This document shows positions 43,342-51,177 of a stretch of DNA of 64,000 nucleotides, piece after piece. A program made the translations under genes and the position numbers. Source of the stretch: Myxococcus guangdongensis (GTDB lineage: Bacteria > Myxococcota > Myxococcia > Myxococcales > Myxococcaceae); contig NZ_JAJVKW010000020.1 of NCBI RefSeq assembly GCF_024198255.1, positions 62,001 through 126,000 on the forward strand, written 5' to 3'. Numbering within the stretch: position 1 is the stretch's first letter; each line of letters opens with the position of its first letter. The notes beneath the pieces were generated by a model. The model was not told where the DNA came from and did not search any database. It saw nothing but the letters and a program-made list of their open reading frames with translations.

Positions 43342-44568
43342 GTGTCGACCTCATCCCCACGGGCCATGACCTCCTCCTCGCTCCCTGTCGACGCCACCGC
43401 GCGGGCCGAACCCGCGCTCCCACTCGGAGGGCTCCTCGCGCTGGCGATGGCGGCCTTCATCACCGTCCTCACCGAGGCGCTCCCCGCGGGGCTGTTGCCG
43501 CGGATGAGCGTGGACCTCGGCGTGTCGGAATCCATGGCCGGACAGCTCGTCACGTTGTACGCGCTCGGCACGCTGCTGACGGCAATTCCCCTCACGGCGG
43601 CGACGCAGGGCTGGCGTCGCAGGCCGCTGCTCATCGGCGCCATCCTGGGCTTCGCCGTCGTCAACACCGTCACGGCCGTGTCCTCCAGCTTCGCGTGGAC
43701 GCTCGCGGCGCGCTTCCTGGCGGGGGTGTTCGCGGGGCTGCTCTGGGCGCTCGTCGCCAGCTACGCGGCGCGCATGGTGTCCGAGCGACAGAAGGGCCGG
43801 GCGATGGCCATCGCGATGGTGGGCATCCCGCTCGCGCTGTCCCTGGGGATTCCGGCGGGCACGTTCCTGGGCGCGGCCGTCGGCTGGCGCGTCGCCTTCG
43901 GCATCATGAGCGGCCTGACGCTGGTGCTGGTGGGCTGGGTGCTCGCGTGTGTGCCGGACTTCCCCGGGCAGCCCGAGGACCAGCGCCTGTCGCTGGCCCG
44001 CGTGTTCCTGATGCCCGGCATCCGCCCCGTGCTGTTCGTCACGCTGGCGTTCGTGCTCGCGCACAACGTGCTCTACACGTACATCGCCCCGTTCCTCGCA
44101 GCCGAGGGCCTGGCGGGGGACGTCGACGTGGTGCTGCTCGTCTTCGGCGTGGCGGCGCTCGCCTCCATCTGGGGCGTGGGTGTGCTCATCGACCGGTGGC
44201 TGCGGGAGCTGGTGCTGCTGAGCACGGCGCTCTTCATCGGCGTGGCGGTGGTGCTGGCGCTGTCGAGCGGGCTCCCCGCCGCGGTCCACGTGAGCGTCGC
44301 CATCTGGGGGCTGGCCTACGGCGGCGTGGCCACGCTCTTCCAGACGGCCTCGGCGAAGACGGCCGGGGAGGCGTCCGATGTGGCGCAGTCCATGGTCGTC
44401 ACGGTGTGGAACATCGCCATCGCGGGAGGAGGGCTCGCGGGCGGCGTGCTGCTCGACACGCTGGGGACGCGCTCGTTCCCGTGGATGCTGATGCTCCTCC
44501 TGGTGCCCACGCTGCTCGTGGCCTGGAGGGCGCGGGAGCACGGCTTCCCGCCCGTGCCCCGGCGCTGA
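43342..44568 (+). CDS. MFS transporter (DHA1-like drug/metabolite exporter)
   Basis: About 408 residues with twelve hydrophobic helices. MFS signatures include GWRRRPLLIGAILGFAVVN (loop 2-3), RFLAGVFAGLLWALVASYAA and IPLALSLGIPAGTFLGAAVG (antiporter motif C-like). It resembles arabinose/chloramphenicol-type exporters. The start is unsure: GTG 43342 has GAGGG 7 bases upstream; ATG 43366 and an earlier TTG 43273 are in frame. It is probably regulated by the divergent LysR protein through the intervening 152 bp. Confidence 0.85.
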   Translation: MSTSSPRAMTSSSLPVDATARAEPALPLGGLLALAMAAFITVLTEALPAGLLPRMSVDLGVSESMAGQLVTLYALGTLLTAIPLTAATQGWRRRPLLIGAILGFAVVNTVTAVSSSFAWTLAARFLAGVFAGLLWALVASYAARMVSERQKGRAMAIAMVGIPLALSLGIPAGTFLGAAVGWRVAFGIMSGLTLVLVGWVLACVPDFPGQPEDQRLSLARVFLMPGIRPVLFVTLAFVLAHNVLYTYIAPFLAAEGLAGDVDVVLLVFGVAALASIWGVGVLIDRWLRELVLLSTALFIGVAVVLALSSGLPAAVHVSVAIWGLAYGGVATLFQTASAKTAGEASDVAQSMVVTVWNIAIAGGGLAGGVLLDTLGTRSFPWMLMLLLVPTLLVAWRAREHGFPPVPRR

Positions 44569-44577
44569 GTCCCGGCG

Positions 44578-44613
44578 CGCCCGCGAGGCTTCGTGTCACA
44601 CGCCTCGCGGGCG
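44578..44613. terminator. Strong bidirectional hairpin
   Basis: CGCCCGCGAGGC (44578-44589) and GCCTCGCGGGCG (44602-44613) form a perfect 12-bp stem with a 12-base loop, between the convergent MFS and DUF418 genes. No U tract. Confidence 0.7.
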
Positions 44614-44624
44614 GATTCAGGGGC

Positions 44625-45944
44625 TCAGGCAGCGACCGCCGCGCCGGCGGCCCCGGTGATTTTGCGCATCGGCTGGGCCTTGCCGTACGTCAGCGAGCGC
44701 CACACCCACTCCATGGGACCGAAGCGGAAGCGCGACAGCCACACGTGGCTGAAGACGATCTGCACGGAGAAGACGCCCAGGCAGTACAGGATGGACATGC
44801 TGGGAGACAGCTTCCCGAACAGCCCCAGGCCGTAGCCGTAGAACACGAGCACGCTGATGACGGACTGGCTCAGGTAGTTCGTCAGGGCCATGCGGCCCAC
44901 GGGCGCCAGCACCGACAGGACGCGCTGGAAGAATGCGCGCTGGAAGAGCAGGGTGATGGACAGCACGTACGTCGCCGCGAAGCCCAGCTCGCCCATCGTC
45001 CGGATGGGGGCCATCGCGAACGGCAGCCACGCGGGCAGCGCGTCCGGGTCCAGTATCTTCCGCAACACCAGCTGCTGCACCACGGCGCCCACCCCTCCGC
45101 CCACCACTCCCATCGCCAGCGCCGCGTAGAGCAACCGGCGGAAGAGCGGCAGGTGCGACGCGGCGTCATGGAAGAGTCGCCGACGGCCCGCATAGAAGCC
45201 CAGGAGGAAGCGGCCGAGGAGCCCCACCGAGTGGAGCACCATGATGTGCAGGAACTCGACGCGGTGGAACGTCGCACCCGCCTTGACCACATCCCACCAG
45301 CTCCCGTCCGTGAAGCTGGGGAACAGGGCGACCTTCAACGCCGCCGAACGTTCGCTCTGGGCCTTCGCCAGCGCGGTGGCGGCCTCGGGGGTGTCGGCGA
45401 GCAGCTGTGGGAGCTTGAGGACGAAGGTGGTGAGCAGGGGCCCCACCACCAGCAGCGCCAGCGCCCATCCCAGGACCGTGCGCTCATCCCGCTTCCGGAA
45501 CAACAACAGCCAGAAGCCGAGCAGCGCGTAGTTGCTCAGGATGTCTCCGTACCAGATGAGGTACAGGTGGCTGAGGCCCAGCGCCAGCATCACCACGAGC
45601 CGGCGGAGGTAGAGCCGGGTGATGTCCGTTCCCCGAGCGTCCGCGCGCCCCATCTGCACCGCGAAGCCCAGGCCGAACAGGAACGAGAAGATGGTGATGA
45701 ACCGGCCGCCCACCAGGATGCCGAACGCCGGCATGATGATGCGGTCGATGAGCGAGCCTTGCGTGAATTGCGCCTCGAGCTGCTCCTTGGGGAGGAACGC
45801 GCGGCCGCTGAACCACATGAAGGTATTGGAGATGAACACGCCGCAGAGCGCGAAGCCTCGCAGCGTGTCGAGCAACGCCAGTCGCTCGCCTGAGTCTACC
45901 GGGCGGGCGTCGGCGGGGGTGGCCGACGAAGGAGCAGGGGTCAT
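44625..45944 (-). CDS. DUF418 (YeiB-like) membrane protein
   Basis: A 439-residue protein with about ten transmembrane helices. The N-terminal hallmark is RLALLDTLRGFALCGVFISN. FGLGFAVQMGRA, GRMALTNYLSQSVI and the final GPMEWVWRSLTYGK are typical of DUF418. The family is distantly related to membrane acyltransferases; function is unproven. It is last in a likely minus-strand run after the cNMP/DUF1003 and nth genes (90 bp gap). Confidence 0.87.
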   Translation of the reverse strand: MTPAPSSATPADARPVDSGERLALLDTLRGFALCGVFISNTFMWFSGRAFLPKEQLEAQFTQGSLIDRIIMPAFGILVGGRFITIFSFLFGLGFAVQMGRADARGTDITRLYLRRLVVMLALGLSHLYLIWYGDILSNYALLGFWLLLFRKRDERTVLGWALALLVVGPLLTTFVLKLPQLLADTPEAATALAKAQSERSAALKVALFPSFTDGSWWDVVKAGATFHRVEFLHIMVLHSVGLLGRFLLGFYAGRRRLFHDAASHLPLFRRLLYAALAMGVVGGGVGAVVQQLVLRKILDPDALPAWLPFAMAPIRTMGELGFAATYVLSITLLFQRAFFQRVLSVLAPVGRMALTNYLSQSVISVLVFYGYGLGLFGKLSPSMSILYCLGVFSVQIVFSHVWLSRFRFGPMEWVWRSLTYGKAQPMRKITGAAGAAVAA

Positions 45945-46034
45945 GTCTTGCGTAGATACGCTCGAACCCCCGTTTCATTGTCTGTATTCCGTGCTTGCGG
46001 CGGATACGGCGCCGACCCGGCAAGGCGGGTGGGC

Positions 46035-46667
46035 CTATACGCCGATGCGTGGGCAGATGTCCTTCACGATGCACGTCTCACATCTGGGATTCTTGGCGGT
46101 GCAGGTGTAGCGGCCGTGCAGGACGGTGGCGGGGCCGAAGAAGGTCCAGGTGTCCTGGGGGACGAGCTTCATCAGGTCCTGCTCGATGGCCTCGGGCTTG
46201 TCGTGCTTCGTCAGGCCCAGGCGCTGGCTGACGCGGGCGACGTGGGTGTCGACGATGATGCCGGAGGGGATGTCGAACGCGGTGTTGAGCACCACGTTGG
46301 CCGTCTTCCGGGCCACGCCGGGCAGCTTCACCAGCGCCTCCACGGTGCGGGGCACCTCGCCGCCGAACTGCTCCAGGAGGGCCCGGCTCATGGCCTGCAC
46401 GGATTGGGTCTTCTGCTTGTAGAAGCCGGTGGGCTTGAGGTCCTCCTCCAACTGGGCGGTGTCCGCGTCGGCGAAGGCCTGGGGGCCGGGGTACTTGGGG
46501 AAGACGGTGGCGGTGACGCGGTTGACGCGCTCGTCGGTGCATTGGGCCGCGAGGATGGTGGCGACCAGCAGCTCGAAGGGGGTGGACCAGTCAAGCTCGT
46601 AGCGTGCGTCGGGGTGCTGCTCGCGCAGGCGCTCGAGGAGGAGGGTGGCTTTCTCGGCGGGGTTCAT
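46035..46667 (-). CDS. nth: Endonuclease III, base-excision DNA glycosylase/AP lyase
   Basis: A 210-residue enzyme, the same length as E. coli Nth. It removes oxidised pyrimidines and nicks AP sites. The helix-hairpin-helix is VKLPGVARKTANVVLN with catalytic Lys 121; catalytic Asp 140 is in IIVDTHVAR; the 4Fe-4S loop is Cys 189-X6-Cys-X2-Cys-X5-Cys 205. ATG 46667 (MNPAEK) aligns with the E. coli start; ATG 46706 is an in-frame alternative. It lies 47 bp after the cNMP/DUF1003 gene. Confidence 0.93.
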   Translation of the reverse strand: MNPAEKATLLLERLREQHPDARYELDWSTPFELLVATILAAQCTDERVNRVTATVFPKYPGPQAFADADTAQLEEDLKPTGFYKQKTQSVQAMSRALLEQFGGEVPRTVEALVKLPGVARKTANVVLNTAFDIPSGIIVDTHVARVSQRLGLTKHDKPEAIEQDLMKLVPQDTWTFFGPATVLHGRYTCTAKNPRCETCIVKDICPRIGV

Positions 46668-46714
46668 GGGGTGTGTGAGCGCCACCCTACCTGAGGCGTC
46701 TGACATCCGGGGCT

Positions 46715-47590
46715 TCAGCCATTGAAGGTGCGCGGGGGGACGGGGGCGGGGGTGGAGCGCCCGCGCTCCACGGCGTCCAGGCGGGCCATGGTCTGCGCGT
46801 AGAGGTGGTCCAGCTTGGTGTGCAGGTGCGTCACCTCCAGGCCGGCGCGGATGTTGGCCTCGTACTCGACGTCCGAGCGGATGCGGTCCTTGGCGGCCTG
46901 GCGGCTCTGGCTGATGAGGACGAAGCAGGACAGGAAGATGGCCTCCAGGCTGACCACCATGGTGAGCAGGCCGAAGGGGAACGGGTCGAACGCGTGGAAC
47001 CCGGGGATGAAGTCCAGGTTGATGGAGATCCACACCGCGAACCAGGCGGCGTGCAGGAGCATGAAGGTGAAGGTGCCGCTGAAGGCGGACAGGCCGTCCG
47101 CGAGCCGCTGGATGGTGGTGAGGCGCTCCTCCACCGTCTCGTTGGGGCTCATGGTCGGGCGGCTGTGGAGCATCTTGTCCGCCTCCCGCAGGCGCCGGCC
47201 GATGGCGGTGAGGACGTCCATGGCGCTGGAGGGGTGGCGTTGGAAGAGCTGCTGGAGGTCGGCGCGGTCGACCTTGAGGGCGTGGGTGTCCTGGATGGCG
47301 CGGGCGTCGGCGCTGCGAGGGTCGCCGTCGAGCAGGGACAGCTCGCCGAAGAAGTCACCGCGGCGGGCGGTCTCGAAGACGATGACCTGGCCGGTGGTGT
47401 CCTCGACCGATATCTGCACCTCGCCGGCGCTGACGATGTAGATGGCGCCGCCGGGGTCTCCTCGGGAGAAGACCTTCTCTCCGGCGGACAGGCGGACCTC
47501 CTCGAGCTGGGCGGCGAGCAGCTCGCGCTCCTCGTCGTCGAGGGCGGCGAAGAGGGGGACTTCCTTGAGCAGGGCGACGTCGGCGGGCAT
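46715..47590 (-). CDS. Cyclic-nucleotide-binding domain fused to DUF1003 membrane domain
   Basis: A 291-residue protein. The N-terminal cNMP-binding beta roll (about 1-135) includes LFAALDDEERELLAAQLEEV, GGAIYIVSAGEVQIS and RGDFFGELSLLDGDPRSADA, where FGELSLL/RSA is the phosphate-binding cassette. The C-terminal DUF1003 part has two membrane helices (FTFMLLHAAWFAVWISINL and FGLLTMVVSLEAIFLSCFVL) and a trailing coiled coil. It probably senses cAMP/cGMP at the membrane (inference). ATG 47590 has GAGG about 10 bases upstream. Confidence 0.87.
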   Translation of the reverse strand: MPADVALLKEVPLFAALDDEERELLAAQLEEVRLSAGEKVFSRGDPGGAIYIVSAGEVQISVEDTTGQVIVFETARRGDFFGELSLLDGDPRSADARAIQDTHALKVDRADLQQLFQRHPSSAMDVLTAIGRRLREADKMLHSRPTMSPNETVEERLTTIQRLADGLSAFSGTFTFMLLHAAWFAVWISINLDFIPGFHAFDPFPFGLLTMVVSLEAIFLSCFVLISQSRQAAKDRIRSDVEYEANIRAGLEVTHLHTKLDHLYAQTMARLDAVERGRSTPAPVPPRTFNG

Positions 47591-47926
47591 GACGCGGAGG
47601 TCCTCGCGGCAGGGATGCGTCCCGTACGCTGGCACCTTCCGGGCCCGCCGCCCAGCGTTCCCGTGTCACGGGGGCGTCGAGCCGGGCCTGTGACGGGGCG
47701 CTCGCGGAGGCCGGTCTCTCCATGCCCCTCGTCTGGCGACCCATACGAACGCTCGATGCTTGACCTCTAGAGAACCCAACGGAGGTGAAAAGGCGTGGCG
47801 GGTCCTCGGAAATCCGAGGGAAGGCAGGACGAGGACAAGGCCAAACATCCGAAGTTCCAGGCCCGCGCCACGTGCATGGCCTTTGCTTTCGGAGCCGGCC
47901 CGTCTCTCTTCAGAAAGGTCTGGCTC
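47591..47926. other. Divergent intergenic region of about 336 bp
   Basis: Lies between the divergent cNMP/DUF1003 and serpin genes and must carry both promoters. It holds a near-perfect ribosome binding site GGAGGTGA (47781-47788) nine bases before a GTG at 47795 that is in frame with the serpin gene. No other feature seen. Confidence 0.45.
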
Positions 47927-49219
47927 ATGGCTTCATCGATGTCCCTGAAAGCTTGCATGTTCGCGGTGGTGTGGGGATTGGCGGGCTGCCATTCCGACGC
48001 GCAATCCCCCGCCGAGCGGGAGCCTCCTCCGCCGGGGACGCTCGTCACATCGGAGAAGGACCGGGTGAAGTCGCCCTCCGTCTCCGACACGGACTTCGCC
48101 GCGCTGGTCTCCGGTAACACCGACTTCGGCGTGGCGCTCTACCGTCGGGTCACCGAGCCTGGAAAGAACGCCGCGGTGTCTCCCCTCAGCGTCACACGGG
48201 CCTTCAGCCTGGTGTACGCCGGAGCACGCGGCGACACCCAGTCGCAGATGGCACGGGTGCTGGGCTTCACGCTGCCCGCGGAGCACTTGCACCCGGCGCT
48301 CAATCGGCTGGACCTGGCGCTCCAGGAGCAGGTGGGGCAGGCCCATGGCGACGAGGGGCCGGCGCCGACGTTCCGCGCGGTGAATGCCCTCTGGGGACAG
48401 CAGGGCTATCGCTTCGAGCCCTCCTACCTGGACGTGCTCGCCGAGCACCACGGCGCGGGCTTGCGCTCGGTGGACTTCACAGTGGACCCGGACGGCGTAT
48501 GCCGCGCCATCAACGACTGGGTCTCCGGCGTGACGGCTGACCGCATCCAGGACCTGATCCCCCAGGGGGAGGTGCGCGCCGACACGCGATTGGTCCTGGC
48601 CAATGCCCTCTACTTCAAGGGGGCCTGGCGTACGCCGTTCCAGGCCCAGGCCACGAGCCCGAAGACCTTCCATGGCCTGACGGGTGGCACGACGCAGGTC
48701 CCGATGATGCACACCTCGTGGTCGTTCCCCTTCACGCATGGAGAGGGCTATGACGCCATCGCGCTTCCCTATGTGGGCCGCGCCTTTCGGATGCTCGTCA
48801 TCGTCCCCGACGCGGGTCGCTTCCAGGAGGTGGAGCAGCGTTTGTCCGCCGCGTTCCTGGACTCCGTGCGCGCGAACCTGAGCGAGCAGCCGATGCTGCT
48901 GCGCTTTCCTCGCTTCGAGGTGAAGCAGTCGGCCGCCCTGGTGGATGCGCTGCGCTCCCTGGGAATGGAGGATGCCTTCTCCGACCGCGCGGACCTGTCT
49001 GGCATCACCCGCCAGGAGCAGCTGATGCTCAGTGGCGCGCAACATCAGGCCTTCGTCGCCGTGGACGAGGCGGGCACCGAGGCCGCTGCCGCGACCGCCA
49101 TCGAGGGCGTGCCCGCGTCGCTTCCTCCCGAAGTCCACGTGGACCGCCCGTTCGTGTTCGTCATTGAGGAGGTGGCGACGAAGAGCGTGCTCTTCCTGGG
49201 GCGGGTCGTGAGCCCCTGA
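47927..49219 (+). CDS. Bacterial serpin (serine protease inhibitor), lipoprotein
   Basis: About 430 residues. The signal peptide ends in lipobox L-A-G-C. The serpin fold follows: NAAVSPLSVTRAFSLVYAGA, LVLANALYFKGAW, and the C-terminal VDRPFVFVIEE with VLFLGRVVSP. The reactive-centre hinge GTEAAAATA fits inhibitory serpins. Counting P15 from that Gly puts P1 near Ala in V-P-A-S, suggesting an elastase- or subtilisin-like target. ATG 47927 is chosen for the signal peptide and AAAGG upstream; GTG 47795, with a stronger ribosome binding site, would add 44 residues and bury the signal. Confidence 0.87.
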   Translation: MASSMSLKACMFAVVWGLAGCHSDAQSPAEREPPPPGTLVTSEKDRVKSPSVSDTDFAALVSGNTDFGVALYRRVTEPGKNAAVSPLSVTRAFSLVYAGARGDTQSQMARVLGFTLPAEHLHPALNRLDLALQEQVGQAHGDEGPAPTFRAVNALWGQQGYRFEPSYLDVLAEHHGAGLRSVDFTVDPDGVCRAINDWVSGVTADRIQDLIPQGEVRADTRLVLANALYFKGAWRTPFQAQATSPKTFHGLTGGTTQVPMMHTSWSFPFTHGEGYDAIALPYVGRAFRMLVIVPDAGRFQEVEQRLSAAFLDSVRANLSEQPMLLRFPRFEVKQSAALVDALRSLGMEDAFSDRADLSGITRQEQLMLSGAQHQAFVAVDEAGTEAAAATAIEGVPASLPPEVHVDRPFVFVIEEVATKSVLFLGRVVSP

Positions 49220-49261
49220 TGCAACGAGGCGCACCGGCCCGACCCATCCGATGACACACGA

Positions 49262-49290
49262 CGGGCTCCGGGATGAACCTCCGGAGCCCG
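49262..49290. terminator. Strong bidirectional hairpin
   Basis: CGGGCTCCGG (49262-49271) and CCGGAGCCCG (49281-49290) form a perfect 10-bp stem with a 9-base loop, between the convergent serpin gene and the 525-residue secreted-protein gene. Confidence 0.7.
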
Positions 49291-49338
49291 CATCGGGACG
49301 GGTCTTCTCGCTCCAAAGCAGACTGCTTCAACAGCCAG

Positions 49339-50916
49339 CTAGCGGACCTTCGCCAGTCGTATCCGCGTATCCGTACCCATGGTGATGATGGGCACCACGT
49401 GGTTGTAGATGCTGTGTGGGTCGGTATAGCTGTTCCTGTTGCCGTCGTCCTCGTCATCCGTCTTGAGCACCCCCGTCGCGAGGGCGCGGCTGAAGTCAGC
49501 CGCGGCAAGGACTCCGTAGCTGAAGCCCAGTCGGGGCATCTCGCTCATGGTGCTGCCGGTGGTGCCCGCCGCCAGGAACACACAGAACACGAGGCTGGTG
49601 TTCTTGTCCGCCGAGCTGGGTCTCCAATCGAAGTGGACGCGGACGTAGTTGGCATTGCTCTTGTCCTCGTTGTCGAAGTATCGGGAGAAGCGGTACGACC
49701 CCGCGGGGCACGAGTCTCCCAGCATCAGCACCGCGTAGTGATTCTGGCGGATGCTGTCCTTCGACAGGGGCTTGAACTTCGCTGCGTCCACCCGACAGAA
49801 CCGAAGCGTGGTGTTCCTGTCGCTGGTGATGCCACCCAGCCAGCCACTGCTGGTGCTCTGGGACTTGTGATCATCGTCGTCCATGTGGACGACGAGGAGG
49901 TCGGACTGCTGCGGGCATGTCTGGGCCTCCGGGATGACGCCCACGAACTTCTCTGGCGGCGGGAACGTGTTCGGATGGCAATCTGGGAGCTCCTTGATCA
50001 ACCACCGCTGACGCACGGGGTCCCAGACGAGCATGCGGGCGCACAGGAGGAGGCTGGTGTCCGCTTCCTGCTCGGCTTCCATCGTGAATTCGACGGCGCT
50101 GGACGTGGTGTCTCCCAACGTCCACCGGGTGCCGTTCGCGCTGGTGACGACCCACTGGTAGAGGTCCGCGCCCGAGCCCGCCTCGGCGCGCAGCAGCACG
50201 CCCGTCTCCGTCCTGGAGACGAGATCGATCTGGAGGCTGCCCCGGTTCACCACCGGCTGGGGCGCGGTGTCCGGGGCCTGGTTCGCAAGGACCTGCATCG
50301 GCAGGGGCAGCTGTGCGCCGTCGTCCAGGATCGTGGCGACCACCTGTGTGGCGGCAAGGGGCTCATCGCACTTTCCTTCGCACGGCGTCTGCGGCCGGAC
50401 GCCCAACAAGCGCTGCGGCTCCAGCGCGAGGACAGGGTGGACCTCCACCTCGCTCCCCTCGAGGAACAACTCCGCCAGCGTTCCGGCCGGCAGCACGAGG
50501 ACGAGCTGGTGCACGAGCGGCTTGGCGTCGTCGCCGGTCATATTGCTGGGGCGCAGCCGGTCCACGTCAGGGCCGAGCAGCTGACGGAGGACGTCGGTCA
50601 GGGCAACGCCTTCATCCACCTGGAGGGCGGTGCCTTCATCCGCATCCACCACCAACAGGTCCAAGCCATCCAAGGCCCCGGTGGACAGTGTCTCCTGCCA
50701 GAGGGCCTCGGAGGTCGGGAGCAGGGAAACGCCCTGTGAGTATTGGTAGCGCGTGAGGAACCCCGCTTCCGCCTCCGCGTCCAGCGCACTCCATGCGCCG
50801 CTGGAGATGCGGACTGCTCGCCCCACGCCTCCCTCCTCCTGCGCGACCGCGGGACTTCCCGCCAGGAGGGCCAGGGTCATGAGCACCCGGCACAAGACAT
50901 CCTTCTGCTTCCACAT
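49339..50916 (-). CDS. Secreted protein of unknown function, 525 residues
   Basis: The signal peptide (about 1-25, A-V-A) is followed by a mature region without recognised family. The first 110 residues include DLLVVDADEGTALQVDEG. The centre may be an Ig-like beta sandwich (DLYQWVVTSANGTRWTLGDT). The C-terminal part is Asp/Ser-rich with paired Cys (FCRVDAAKFKPL, GDSCPAGSYRFSRYFDNED, VFCVFLAAG) and the closing TDTRIRLAKVR. Start ATG 50916. It stands alone and may be secreted or at the cell surface; its role is unknown. Confidence 0.75.
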   Translation of the reverse strand: MWKQKDVLCRVLMTLALLAGSPAVAQEEGGVGRAVRISSGAWSALDAEAEAGFLTRYQYSQGVSLLPTSEALWQETLSTGALDGLDLLVVDADEGTALQVDEGVALTDVLRQLLGPDVDRLRPSNMTGDDAKPLVHQLVLVLPAGTLAELFLEGSEVEVHPVLALEPQRLLGVRPQTPCEGKCDEPLAATQVVATILDDGAQLPLPMQVLANQAPDTAPQPVVNRGSLQIDLVSRTETGVLLRAEAGSGADLYQWVVTSANGTRWTLGDTTSSAVEFTMEAEQEADTSLLLCARMLVWDPVRQRWLIKELPDCHPNTFPPPEKFVGVIPEAQTCPQQSDLLVVHMDDDDHKSQSTSSGWLGGITSDRNTTLRFCRVDAAKFKPLSKDSIRQNHYAVLMLGDSCPAGSYRFSRYFDNEDKSNANYVRVHFDWRPSSADKNTSLVFCVFLAAGTTGSTMSEMPRLGFSYGVLAAADFSRALATGVLKTDDEDDGNRNSYTDPHSIYNHVVPIITMGTDTRIRLAKVR

Positions 50917-51177
50917 GAGTCACCTGCCGTGTCTGGAGAAAGCTCCTCGCAGGCATAGGCAGAAGCGTCAGGAATGTAAATGTGTGGCAATTCCTGGGGC
51001 GGGCTTTCTCGAGGCGCGAGAGATTGGGTGTCTTTGCCTTGTGGCGAAGCAGGTCACGCCCTGGCTGTCTTGTAGCGTGACGCGCCACAGAGAGCGCAGG
51101 CACGACCGGCGACCGCGGGCCTTGCGGTGGCGACGCCGGTGCGTGCCCGGAAGCTCCTTGAAGCGCGGCGCGCAACG

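Noticed and set aside
43242-45893. Long plus-strand frame through the MFS gene and antisense to DUF418
   Set aside because: Out of frame with the MFS protein, Arg/Gly/His-rich, and crosses the strong terminator hairpin.
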